DNA from: Acidimicrobiales bacterium
GTDB taxonomy: Bacteria; Actinomycetota; Acidimicrobiia; Acidimicrobiales; JABEUL01
Direction: 5' to 3'
DNA length: 6,249 nucleotides
Assembly: GCA_013044465.1 (NCBI GenBank)
Contig: JABEUL010000147.1
Span: 1-6,249, forward strand
Shown: positions 1-5,078 of the stretch, piece after piece
How positions within the stretch are numbered: position 1 is the first letter of the stretch
How the letters are laid out: each line of letters begins with the position of its first letter
Position numbers and translations under genes: made by a program
Notes under the pieces: generated by a model
Seen by the model: the letters and a program-made list of their open reading frames with translations, nothing else
Databases searched by the model: none
What the model was told of the DNA's origin: nothing

Positions 1-291
1 AGGGAAGGTGCATGTATTGCAATGACCCGACACGTAAAGCGTGGTGGAAAGGTCTGGATTCGGGTATTCCCCGACAAGCCAGTAACTAAAAAACCAGCTG
101 AGACTCGAATGGGTTCAGGAAAAGGAAACCCGGAGTTTTGGGTTGCAGTTGTTAAACCCGGAAGGATGATTTTCGAACTCGGTGGAGTGTCTGAAGAGTT
201 GGCTCGAGCTGCAATGGCACGTGCTATCCAAAAACTTCCGATGAAAGCGAGATTTGTGGTTAGAAGCTCGGCTGAGGTTCAAGTATCATGA
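1..291 (+). CDS. rplP: 50S ribosomal protein L16, C-terminal part (5' end outside window)
   Basis: Large-subunit protein L16, which sits near the peptidyl-transferase centre and the A-site tRNA elbow and is needed for late 50S assembly. The frame is open from base 1, so the gene enters from the left and 96 codons are visible of a protein usually about 135-145 residues long; an internal ATG at 22 should not be taken as the start. Visible family blocks are AMTRHVKRGGKVWIRVFPDK (fragment residues 7-26), the ETRMGSGKGNPEFWVAVVKPG block (about 34-54) and the helix after FELGGVSEELA. Arg36 of the fragment, in TRMGSGKG, corresponds to the arginine that is hydroxylated in E. coli L16. The end RFVVRSSAEVQVS is slightly longer than in E. 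coli. Fragment residue 5 is Cys where an Arg is usual. The stop overlaps the rpmC start (ATGA). Identification is secure. Confidence 0.97.
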   Translation, partial: REGACIAMTRHVKRGGKVWIRVFPDKPVTKKPAETRMGSGKGNPEFWVAVVKPGRMIFELGGVSEELARAAMARAIQKLPMKARFVVRSSAEVQVS

Positions 292-677
292 CGCGCGCAT
301 CTGAGCTAAAGAACTTTGATCAAGACGAACTTTTGATTTCACTGAATGATCACAAGAAGGAACTGCTGGCCCTGCGTTTTCGTGCAGCGACTGGTCAGCT
401 AAATGATGTTTCGGTAATCAAAAAGCTAAAGCGTGAAGTTGCGAGGATTCTGACAATATTGCGAGAGTCGGAGTTGGGCGTAGTGCATACAAAACCCATG
501 CAACGACTAGCCCCTAAAGGAAAAACCCAAGCTCCGGAAAAAGCTGAAAAAGAAGTTGTCCAAAGCGATGAAAATGTCACAAGCCAAGAAACTGATGTTG
601 AAGATGAAACTGATGTTGAAGATGAAGTTGAAACTGGTGAGGTAGATGAGGATGAAAATGAAGAAGGTGAAGAGTGA
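288..677 (+). CDS. rpmC: 50S ribosomal protein L29 with long acidic C-terminal tail
   Basis: L29 lies at the polypeptide exit tunnel rim beside L23, where trigger factor and SRP dock. Residues 1 to about 66 are a complete L29 core of two antiparallel helices, with the signature LRFRAATGQLND at 29-40 followed by KKLKREVARILTILRESELG. The family is normally 60-80 residues, but this protein has 129. The extra part has a basic, proline-containing linker (about 69-90) and then a tail that is 19 of 29 acidic residues from 101 to 129 with no Lys or Arg, including ETDVED twice in tandem. The tail should be disordered and solvent-exposed; its role is unknown. The start ATG at 288 overlaps the rplP stop and has a GAGG at 274-277. 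The end overlaps the rpsQ start. Core identity is certain; the tail is in frame and bounded by the rpsQ overlap, so it is probably genuine. Confidence 0.95.
   Translation: MTRASELKNFDQDELLISLNDHKKELLALRFRAATGQLNDVSVIKKLKREVARILTILRESELGVVHTKPMQRLAPKGKTQAPEKAEKEVVQSDENVTSQETDVEDETDVEDEVETGEVDEDENEEGEE
588..623 (+). repeat. Perfect 18-base tandem duplication in the rpmC tail
   Basis: The unit GAAACTGATGTTGAAGAT occurs twice back to back (588-605 and 606-623) with no mismatch and in codon register, giving the peptide ETDVED twice. It lies in a purine-rich, C-poor stretch: from 600 to 673 the plus strand has only two C residues. Identical third positions in both copies suggest a recent duplication by replication slippage rather than old selection for the peptide, which is an inference. 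Confidence 0.95.
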
Positions 678-967
678 CTGAAGAGTTAGCTAGTTCAGAG
701 CATCAGACAAAAGCTGAAAGAAAGCAGCGCAAGGAACGCGTTGGCCTTGTTGTATCAAATTCCATGGAAAAGACAGTAGTAGTTGCTGTTATCGAGCGGG
801 TAAGGCATCCCCGATACCGCAAGATTGTTCAGCAGACCAAAAAACTATATGTTCACGATGAAGAAAATACCGCTCAAGTCGGGGATCGAGTTCGAGTAGC
901 TGAGACTAGGCCACTGTCGAAGTCAAAGAGATGGAGGCTTGTCGAAGTTTTGGAGCGTGCAAGATGA
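674..967 (+). CDS. rpsQ: 30S ribosomal protein S17
   Basis: S17 is a primary 16S rRNA-binding protein with an OB fold that helps nucleate the 5' and central domains of the 30S subunit. It has 97 codons, against 84 in E. coli; the excess is a charged N-terminal leader (about residues 1-18, with KAERKQRKER). The core starts near VGLVVSNSMEKTVVVAVIER (23-42), followed by RHPRYRKIVQQTKKLYVHDE, GDRVRVAETRPLSKSKRWRL and a short helical end. The GTG start at 674 overlaps the rpmC TGA (GTGA), and AAGG at 664-667 is a suitable ribosome-binding site; the next in-frame ATG would be inside the core at MEKT, so GTG is required. The stop overlaps the rplN start. Identification is secure. Confidence 0.97.
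   Translation: MTEELASSEHQTKAERKQRKERVGLVVSNSMEKTVVVAVIERVRHPRYRKIVQQTKKLYVHDEENTAQVGDRVRVAETRPLSKSKRWRLVEVLERAR
952..955 (+). promoter_or_regulatory. Ribosome-binding site deciding the rplN start
   Basis: GGAG lies 8 bases before the ATG at 964. An in-frame ATG at 931 would add 11 residues, MEACRSFGACK, that are foreign to L14 and lie inside the rpsQ reading frame. This site and the normal L14 N-terminus both favour 964. Confidence 0.7.
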
Positions 968-1332
968 TTCAGCAAGAAACAAGGCTTCGAGTTGCAGATA
1001 ACTCTGGGGCCAAAGAGGTGCTTTGTATAAAAGTTCTCGGAGGTTCTAAGAGAAGGTATGCATCAATCGGAGACATCTTTGTGGCAACCGTTAAGGATGC
1101 CATCCCAGGTGCTGCAGTTAAAAAAGGCGACGTCGTGAAATGTGTTGTCGTAAGGACAAAAAAGGAAAAAAGACGTCCGGACGGGAGCTACATTCGCTTT
1201 GATGAGAATGCGGCTGTATTAATAAACGATGCCCAGCAACCACGTGGCACAAGAATCTTTGGGCCAGTTGGCCGTGAGCTTCGAGACAAGCGCTTTATGC
1301 GAATTGTTTCATTGGCACCGGAGGTGCTTTAG
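964..1332 (+). CDS. rplN: 50S ribosomal protein L14
   Basis: L14 binds 23S rRNA at the subunit interface and forms intersubunit bridge B8 with 16S helix 14; it is also the docking site of the silencing factor RsfS. Starting at 964 it has 122 residues, the canonical family length, beginning MIQQETRLRVADNSGAKEVL. Other conserved parts are CIKVLGGSKRRYASIGD, the central AAVKKGDVVKCVVVRTKKE, the RRPDGSYIRFDENAAVLIND block and RGTRIFGPVGRELRDK near the C-terminus. A longer start at 931 is rejected because the added residues are not L14-like. The start overlaps the rpsQ stop by 4 bases, and the TAG stop shares its last base with the GTG start of rplX. Identification and start are both very well supported. 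Confidence 0.98.
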   Translation: MIQQETRLRVADNSGAKEVLCIKVLGGSKRRYASIGDIFVATVKDAIPGAAVKKGDVVKCVVVRTKKEKRRPDGSYIRFDENAAVLINDAQQPRGTRIFGPVGRELRDKRFMRIVSLAPEVL

Positions 1333-1634
1333 TGAGATTAAAAAAAGGTGACAAGGTAAAAGTTCTCTCGGGAAAAGATAGAGGACGTGAGGGTGAGATC
1401 ATGCGAGTCATCACAGTTAGGGAAATGGTCATAGTCGATCGCGTCAATATTGCCAAGAGACACACCAAGGCTACAAATGCCATGACTCAAGGTGGAATTA
1501 TCGACAAGGATATGCCGATTCATGTCTCAAATGTAGCTATTGTTTGTTCATCCTGTGGTCCGACACGAATAGGTATTCGATATGAGGGTCACAGCAAGGT
1601 GAGAATCTGCAGAAAGTGTAATGGTGACTTATGA
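1332..1634 (+). CDS. rplX: 50S ribosomal protein L24 with four-cysteine ribbon
   Basis: L24 is an assembly initiator of the 50S subunit that binds the 5' domain of 23S rRNA and ends near the tunnel exit. The 100 residues begin with the KOW motif (about 4-31, KGDKVKVLSGKDRGREGEI), followed by VDRVNIAKRHTKAT and the GGIIDKDMPIHVSNVAIVC block. The C-terminus carries two CxxC pairs, Cys72/Cys75 and Cys93/Cys96, expected to form a zinc ribbon as in many bacterial L24 proteins though not in the E. coli type. The GTG start overlaps the rplN stop by one base and has a strong GGAGGT at 1320-1325, 6 bases upstream. The stop overlaps rplE by 4 bases. Identification is secure; zinc binding is inferred from the cysteine spacing. 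Confidence 0.97.
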   Translation: MRLKKGDKVKVLSGKDRGREGEIMRVITVREMVIVDRVNIAKRHTKATNAMTQGGIIDKDMPIHVSNVAIVCSSCGPTRIGIRYEGHSKVRICRKCNGDL

Positions 1635-2200
1635 CAGTTTCAACAGTTCCAGAGCCAAGACTCAAAGAACGATTCAAGGGTGAAATTCGTGAATCTCTAA
1701 AGTCCCAATTGGGCCTCGGCAATATTATGGAAGTCCCGACTTTATCCAAAATTGTTATCAATATGGGCGTGGGAAGAGCCACTCAGCAGCAGTCACTTAT
1801 GGATGGAGCACTTAGAGATTTGGAGAGAATTTCAGGGCAAAAGCCACTGGTGACAAAGGCGAAGAAGTCGATTTCTCAGTTTAAGTTAAGAGAAGGCAAC
1901 CCAATCGGAGCCAAAGTGACTTTGCGCGGAAATCGGATGTGGGAGTTTTACGACAGGCTAGTTGCCGTATCGATCCCTAGAATTCGAGACTTCAGAGGTT
2001 TAAGCCCTAAGTCATTTGACGGGAGAGGAAACTACACCTTTGGTGTTAATGAACAGTTAATCTTTCCCGAGATTGACTACGACTCCATAGATACAACTAG
2101 GGGAATGGATATAACAATAGTAACGACTGCAAAATCAGACGAGGAAGGCAAGACACTCTTAGTTGCTCTTGGTTTCCCGTTCCGACGTGAAGGAAATTAA
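1631..2200 (+). CDS. rplE: 50S ribosomal protein L5
   Basis: L5 binds 5S rRNA and with L18 carries it into the central protuberance; it also contacts P-site tRNA and forms bridge B1b with S13. The 189 residues match the usual 180-190. Visible hallmarks are the VPTLSKIVINMGVGRAT segment (about 35-51), the ISGQKPLVTKAKKSISQFKL block with GAKVTLRGNRMWEFYDRL, then IPRIRDFRGLSPKSFDGRGN, the YTFGVNEQLIFPEIDYD motif, and GMDITIVTTAKSDEEGKTLL near the end. A short unconserved leader (MTVSTVPEP) precedes the core. The ATG overlaps the rplX TGA (ATGA) and has only a weak GGTGA at 1623-1627, so translation is probably coupled to rplX. Identification is secure. Confidence 0.98.
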   Translation: MTVSTVPEPRLKERFKGEIRESLKSQLGLGNIMEVPTLSKIVINMGVGRATQQQSLMDGALRDLERISGQKPLVTKAKKSISQFKLREGNPIGAKVTLRGNRMWEFYDRLVAVSIPRIRDFRGLSPKSFDGRGNYTFGVNEQLIFPEIDYDSIDTTRGMDITIVTTAKSDEEGKTLLVALGFPFRREGN

Positions 2201-2206
2201 GGAAAA

Positions 2207-2392
2207 ATGGCCAAAAAGGCATTAGTTCAAAAGCAGCAGAAAACACCTAAATATAAGGTGCGAGGATACACGCGCTGTCAACGTTGTGGACGACCCAAGG
2301 CGGTCTTTAAACAGTTCGGCCTTTGCAGAATTTGTCTGCGTGAGATGGTCCATAACGGTGAAATTCCTGGCGTCACCAAGGCCAGCTGGTAG
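2207..2392 (+). CDS. rpsN: 30S ribosomal protein S14, zinc-binding type Z
   Basis: S14 is a late-assembling protein of the 30S head near the A site. This is the short, zinc-coordinating form: 61 residues with Cys24-x2-Cys27 and Cys40-x2-Cys43 in RCQRCGRPKAVFKQFGLCRI, followed by the conserved end PGVTKASW. The E. coli-type protein is about 100 residues and lacks these cysteines. The start at 2207 follows rplE by 6 bases; an AAGGA at 2199-2203 merges with the rplE stop codon but is only 3 bases from the ATG, with a second AAGGA at 2190-2194. Genomes with this form often hold a cysteine-less paralogue elsewhere under Zur control, but none is in the window. Confidence 0.97.
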   Translation: MAKKALVQKQQKTPKYKVRGYTRCQRCGRPKAVFKQFGLCRICLREMVHNGEIPGVTKASW

Positions 2393-2396
2393 GTGA
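2391..2396 (+). promoter_or_regulatory. Ribosome-binding site for rpsH, overlapping the rpsN stop
   Basis: AGGTGA begins within the rpsN TAG and ends 7 bases before the ATG at 2404. It favours 2404 over a second in-frame ATG at 2410, which would be 13 bases away; family members also usually start with a three-residue leader before TDPIADML. Confidence 0.55.
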
Positions 2397-2403
2397 TGAA
2401 TAA

Positions 2404-2808
2404 ATGAGTATGACTGATCCGATTGCTGACATGTTGACCAGAATCAGAAACGCAAATATGTCAATGAGACCCACCGTGAGAATGCCTGGGTCAAAGTTGA
2501 AAGAGGCGTTGGCTGAAATCTTGGTCAGAGAGGGTTATATTGCCTCTTACAAGAGAGTAACTCCCGACAGGGGCCCTGGAAACATTTTGGAATTGAGTTT
2601 GAAGTATTCTTCTAGTCGCGAAAGGACTATTGGAGGGCTCAAGCGCGTATCTAAGCCGGGGCTAAGGATCTATGCAAGTGCAGATCAGATTCCCAGAGTT
2701 TTAGGTGGAATGGGTGTAGCAGTCCTGTCCACATCAAAAGGATTAATGACCGACGCAGAAGCGAGAAGGTCTCACGTTGGCGGAGAAGTTCTCTGTCATG
2801 TGTGGTAA
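2404..2808 (+). CDS. rpsH: 30S ribosomal protein S8
   Basis: S8 binds the central domain of 16S rRNA (helices 21 and 25) and is essential for platform assembly; in E. coli it also represses its own operon by binding spc mRNA. The 134 residues match the family. The N-terminal domain starts MTDPIADMLTRIRNANM, with RMPGSKLKEALAEILVREGYI (about 26-46). The C-terminal rRNA-binding domain has KRVSKPGLRIYASADQIPRV, GMGVAVLSTSKGLMTDAEAR and the closing GGEVLCHVW. The start lies 11 bases after rpsN, and a 23-base gap precedes rplF. I could not recognise an E. coli-like S8 operator near the rplE start, so autoregulation here is not shown. Confidence 0.98.
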   Translation: MSMTDPIADMLTRIRNANMSMRPTVRMPGSKLKEALAEILVREGYIASYKRVTPDRGPGNILELSLKYSSSRERTIGGLKRVSKPGLRIYASADQIPRVLGGMGVAVLSTSKGLMTDAEARRSHVGGEVLCHVW

Positions 2809-2831
2809 TTGAGGAATAGGAAGGCAAGGAA

Positions 2832-3371
2832 ATGTCCAGGATTGGGCGATCTCCCATATTGTTACCTTCAGGGGTAAAAGTTGAGATTTCACAGGGAACC
2901 GTCAAAGTTGATGGGTCACTTGGCTCACTTTCGCGCACTTTACCCGGTGAGATAAGTGTAAAACAAGATGGCGACACTTTAGTAGTCGAAAGACAAAATG
3001 ATGAGAGAATGCAAAAGGCATTACACGGTCTAACCAGATCTCTAATTTCAAATATGGTCACTGGTGTAACTTCAGGTTTCACAAAAGAGCTTGAAATTGT
3101 TGGTGTCGGTTACCGTGCAACGGCTAAAGGCGCCAATCTTATCGAGTTGGCCCTAGGGTTTTCTCACCCTGTAGTGGTTAACGCTCCCGACGGGATAACT
3201 TTCGAAGTTCCAGCTCCTACAAGGATAATTGTTAAAGGAATCGATAAGGAAAAAGTTGGTCAGGTTGCGGCTGACATAAGAAAGATTCGCAAGCCCGAAC
3301 CCTACAAAGGAAAAGGTGTGAGATACCAGGGCGAGCGAGTGCTTAGGAAAGCAGGAAAGGCAGCTAAATGA
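2832..3371 (+). CDS. rplF: 50S ribosomal protein L6
   Basis: L6 binds 23S rRNA domain VI near the sarcin-ricin loop and the factor-binding region, and is needed in late 50S assembly. It has 179 residues, the usual length, and contains the two homologous L6 folds: the N-terminal one begins MSRIGRSPILLPSGVKVEIS and the C-terminal one includes LEIVGVGYRATAKGANLIEL and LGFSHPVVVNAPDGITFEVP. The C-terminal rRNA-binding signature is present as RKIRKPEPYKGKGVRYQGER (about 155-174). The ATG at 2832 has a purine-rich GGAAGG at 2819-2824, 7 bases upstream. The stop overlaps the rplR start (ATGA). Identification is secure. Confidence 0.98.
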   Translation: MSRIGRSPILLPSGVKVEISQGTVKVDGSLGSLSRTLPGEISVKQDGDTLVVERQNDERMQKALHGLTRSLISNMVTGVTSGFTKELEIVGVGYRATAKGANLIELALGFSHPVVVNAPDGITFEVPAPTRIIVKGIDKEKVGQVAADIRKIRKPEPYKGKGVRYQGERVLRKAGKAAK

Positions 3372-3736
3372 GTAAAGCTAGCTCTTCACAAACAATGGTT
3401 TTGCGAAAAAAAAGGCACAGCCGGGTGCGTGCAAATGTATCAGGCACCACAGAAAGACCTCGACTTAGTGTATTTAGGTCTTCTAAACATATTGTTGCTC
3501 AAGTGATAGACGACACATCGGGGGCAACCCTAGCTAGCGCGTCTACTCACGAAAGCTCTTTAAAATCCGGCAAAACAAACGATGTCGATGCGGCTTTGAA
3601 TATAGGGAAGCTAGTGGCACAAAGAGCCAAAGAAAAAGGCATAACCAGAGTCGTGTTCGACCGTGGGGGTTTTGCCTACCACGGGCGGATCGCAGCAGTT
3701 GCTGACGGCGCGAGACAAGGTGGAATGGAGTTTTAA
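3368..3736 (+). CDS. rplR: 50S ribosomal protein L18
   Basis: L18 binds 5S rRNA and with L5 anchors it in the central protuberance. The 122 residues match the family: a basic, flexible N-terminus (RKKRHSRVRANVSGTTERPR), the first strand LSVFRSSKHIVAQVIDD, then a variable part, the NIGKLVAQRAKEKGITRVVFDRGGF block (about 78-102) and the end HGRIAAVADGARQGGMEF. The ATG overlaps the rplF TGA by 4 bases, with AGG at 3358-3360 as the likely ribosome-binding site. Its TAA shares one base with the rpsE ATG. Co-expression with rplE fits joint 5S binding. Identification is secure. Confidence 0.97.
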   Translation: MSKASSSQTMVLRKKRHSRVRANVSGTTERPRLSVFRSSKHIVAQVIDDTSGATLASASTHESSLKSGKTNDVDAALNIGKLVAQRAKEKGITRVVFDRGGFAYHGRIAAVADGARQGGMEF

Positions 3737-4293
3737 TGGCTGAAGTTCAATATGAAGAGCGCACTATTCGTGTAAATCGTGTTGCCAAAGTAGTTAAAGG
3801 AGGCCGGAGGTTTTCTTTTACAGCACTAATGGTTGTCGGAGACGGCAACGGCAAAGTTGGTCTTGGCTATGGAAAAGCCAAGGAAGCCGGACTTGCGGTG
3901 CAAAAAGGCATTGAAGAAGCCAAGCGGTCACTTTTTGATGTGCCACTGGCTGGTTCCACTATCACCCATCAGATAATCGGTGAAAGTGGAGCAGGAAGAG
4001 TGCTCTTAAAACCAGCTGCCCCAGGAACTGGAGTTATTGCAGGAGGAGCAGCTCGGGCCATTCTTGAAATGGCAGGAATTCACGACATCTTGGCTAAGTC
4101 TCTAGGTTCTTCAAATGGAATAAATGTTGCCCATGCCACAATTGCCGGACTAAAGGCTTTGAAAAAGCCCGATGATGTTGCACGTTTAAGAGGAAAAGCA
4201 GTCGAAGATGTCACCCCTTCAGGAGTGCTAAAGGCCTACCGGGCAAAAAAGCATGAGACTCATTTGGCAAGTTTGATTGAGGCGAATTCATGA
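3736..4293 (+). CDS. rpsE: 30S ribosomal protein S5
   Basis: S5 sits at the mRNA entry side of the 30S subunit, contributes to decoding fidelity and mRNA unwinding, and borders the spectinomycin pocket. It has 185 residues. The double-stranded-RNA-binding-like N-terminal domain spans about 8-75 (ERTIRVNRVAKVVKGGRRFS, VVGDGNGKVGLGYGKAKEAG), and the C-terminal domain contains AGRVLLKPAAPGTGVIAGGA and LAKSLGSSNGINVAHATIAG. The loop VKGGRRFSF has no change I recognise as resistance-causing. The ATG shares a base with the rplR stop and has GGAG at 3727-3730. The last codons overlap rpmD. Identification is secure. Confidence 0.98.
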   Translation: MAEVQYEERTIRVNRVAKVVKGGRRFSFTALMVVGDGNGKVGLGYGKAKEAGLAVQKGIEEAKRSLFDVPLAGSTITHQIIGESGAGRVLLKPAAPGTGVIAGGAARAILEMAGIHDILAKSLGSSNGINVAHATIAGLKALKKPDDVARLRGKAVEDVTPSGVLKAYRAKKHETHLASLIEANS

Positions 4294-4505
4294 TGACCGA
4301 AACAATCAATCAATTAGTAGTCAGGCAAGTCAAGTCCACAATTGGGACCAAGCCTAAGACACGTAAAACTATGGTGGCACTTGGTTTAAGAAAGATTGGC
4401 CAAGTCAATATTCTTCCTGATCGACCCGAGATCAGAGGAATGTTGGCGCGAGTGCCCCATCTGGTTGAAGTTACTGAAGTTGAGGGTGAAACCTCTAAAG
4501 GATAA
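4290..4505 (+). CDS. rpmD: 50S ribosomal protein L30
   Basis: L30 is a small 23S rRNA-binding protein of the large subunit, absent from some bacterial groups. The 71 residues contain the full core VVRQVKSTIGTKPKTRKTMV, ALGLRKIGQVN and DRPEIRGMLARVPHLVEVTEV. About ten residues after the core (EVEGETSKG) extend past the usual 58-62-residue length. Two ATGs are adjacent in frame (4290 and 4293); GAGG at 4279-4282 is 7 bases from the first, so 4290 is chosen, but the two cannot be separated firmly. The start overlaps the rpsE stop. The gene ends 37 bases before rplO, the first sizeable gap after rplF. Confidence 0.95.
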   Translation: MMTETINQLVVRQVKSTIGTKPKTRKTMVALGLRKIGQVNILPDRPEIRGMLARVPHLVEVTEVEGETSKG

Positions 4506-4509
4506 AGAG

Positions 4510-4527
4510 CGTGAGTGTTGACTCACG
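4510..4527 (+). promoter_or_regulatory. Stem-loop between rpmD and rplO, just before the rplO ribosome-binding site
   Basis: CGTGAGT (4510-4516) and ACTCACG (4521-4527) are perfect complements around a GTTG loop, with a possible extra G-U pair outside. No run of T follows, so it is unlikely to be an intrinsic terminator. It ends one base before the AGGAGG of rplO, so it could affect ribosome access or mark an RNA processing point. Function is inferred from position only. Confidence 0.5.
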
Positions 4528-4528
4528 T

Positions 4529-4534
4529 AGGAGG
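4529..4534 (+). promoter_or_regulatory. Full Shine-Dalgarno sequence for rplO
   Basis: AGGAGG lies 8 bases before the ATG at 4543 and is the longest match to the anti-Shine-Dalgarno in the window. It suggests that rplO is initiated independently rather than by coupling to rpmD. An ATG at 4536 nearer to it is out of frame with L15. Confidence 0.85.
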
Positions 4535-4542
4535 AATGGAAA

Positions 4543-5031
4543 ATGAAAGTTCACGAACTAGCTCCAGCACCTGGATCAAAAAGACCTAAAAGAAGAGTAG
4601 CCAGAGGAATCGGCGGCAAAGGTGGGAAAACTGCCGGGCGTGGGACCAAGGGTCAAAAGGCGCGCAATAATGTCAAGCTTGGTTTTGAGGGAGGTCAGCT
4701 TCCACTAACCCAAAGGATCCCAAAACTAAGAGGATTTAGGAACCCTTTCCAGGTCAGATACAACGTAATTAATTTAGATGACCTTATGTCATTTCAAGGA
4801 AATGACATAAATCCTGACACTTTGCGTCAAGTCGGCCTATTGAGGGCAAATGGAATGGTGAAAATCTTGGGAAGAGGTAGTGCCCCACGAGCCTTTAGCT
4901 TCAAGGTCCATGCCATTTCAGCTTCGGCAAGACAGAGCGTCGAGGCAGCAGGTGGAACAGTTGAGATTTTGCCACCTCCCTTCGGCAATGGTCGCCCCGC
5001 AGCTTCTGGAAATGCGTTAAGTAACCGATAG
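4543..5031 (+). CDS. rplO: 50S ribosomal protein L15
   Basis: L15 is a 23S rRNA-binding protein of the large subunit and enters during intermediate 50S assembly. The 162 residues are slightly longer than the 144 of E. coli. The long basic N-terminal arm is clear: LAPAPGSKRPKRRVARGIGG, then GKTAGRGTKGQKAR and GFEGGQLPLTQRIPKLRGFR (about 48-67). The globular domain follows, with INPDTLRQVGLL, KILGRGSAPRAFSFKVHAIS and SARQSVEAAGGTVEIL. The proline-rich tail PPPFGNGRPAASGNALSNR resembles that of actinobacterial L15 proteins. Residues 81-90, in a region that varies within the family, are encoded by a perfect inverted repeat. The gene has its own strong ribosome-binding site and is flanked on both sides by stem-loops. 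Identification is secure. Confidence 0.97.
   Translation: MKVHELAPAPGSKRPKRRVARGIGGKGGKTAGRGTKGQKARNNVKLGFEGGQLPLTQRIPKLRGFRNPFQVRYNVINLDDLMSFQGNDINPDTLRQVGLLRANGMVKILGRGSAPRAFSFKVHAISASARQSVEAAGGTVEILPPPFGNGRPAASGNALSNR
4784..4810 (+). repeat. Perfect 12-base-pair inverted repeat inside rplO
   Basis: TTATGTCATTTC (4784-4795) and GAAATGACATAA (4799-4810) are exact reverse complements around the 3-base loop AAG. The repeat covers L15 codons 81-90, a stretch not strongly conserved in the family. Such a long perfect arm is unlikely by chance in a 6-kb window. It lacks a following T tract. It may form an mRNA hairpin or be a protein-binding palindrome; neither is shown. Confidence 0.9.
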
Positions 5032-5056
5032 GTGTTGTGAAAAGTGCGTCTATCGG
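5025..5056 (+). promoter_or_regulatory. Stem-loop spanning the rplO stop, possible attenuator before secY
   Basis: CCGATAG (5025-5031, including the rplO TAG stop) pairs perfectly with CTATCGG (5050-5056). The stem can grow inward through 5032-5035 with 5046-5049 using G-U and G-C pairs, leaving a loop of about 10 bases. Downstream is a T-rich but interrupted stretch (5060-5072), so termination would be weak at best. It could instead be a processing site or partly uncouple secY from the ribosomal genes. Role inferred from position. Confidence 0.4.
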
Positions 5057-5072
5057 CAGTTGGTTTTGATTT

Positions 5073-5078
5073 AGAGGT
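5073..5078 (+). promoter_or_regulatory. Ribosome-binding site for secY
   Basis: AGAGGT lies 6 bases before the ATG at 5085 and supports that start, which also gives a normal SecY N-terminus. No convincing -35/-10 pair is visible in the 53-base gap. Confidence 0.7.

Noticed and set aside
931..963. Upstream in-frame ATG extending rplN by 11 residues
   Set aside because: The extra residues are not L14-like and lie within rpsQ; starting at 964 gives the canonical 122 residues with an ATGA overlap and a well-placed GGAG.
1600..1660. Possible S8 autoregulatory operator around the rplE start, as in E. coli
   Set aside because: No helix with the S8-binding internal loop could be recognised by eye, and this control is not established for actinobacteria.
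2651..3082. Long minus-strand open frame of 143 codons opposite rpsH and rplF
   Set aside because: It is antisense to two certain genes, has no recognisable family or ribosome-binding site, and spans a gene junction.
3661..3684. 6-bp inverted repeat CCGTGG/CCACGG near the rplR end
   Set aside because: The stem is short with a 12-base loop and lies in conserved L18 coding sequence; expected by chance.
3862..3882. 7-bp inverted repeat CTTGGCT/AGCCAAG in rpsE
   Set aside because: It encodes the invariant S5 motif GLGYGKAKE, so the pairing is explained by protein constraint.
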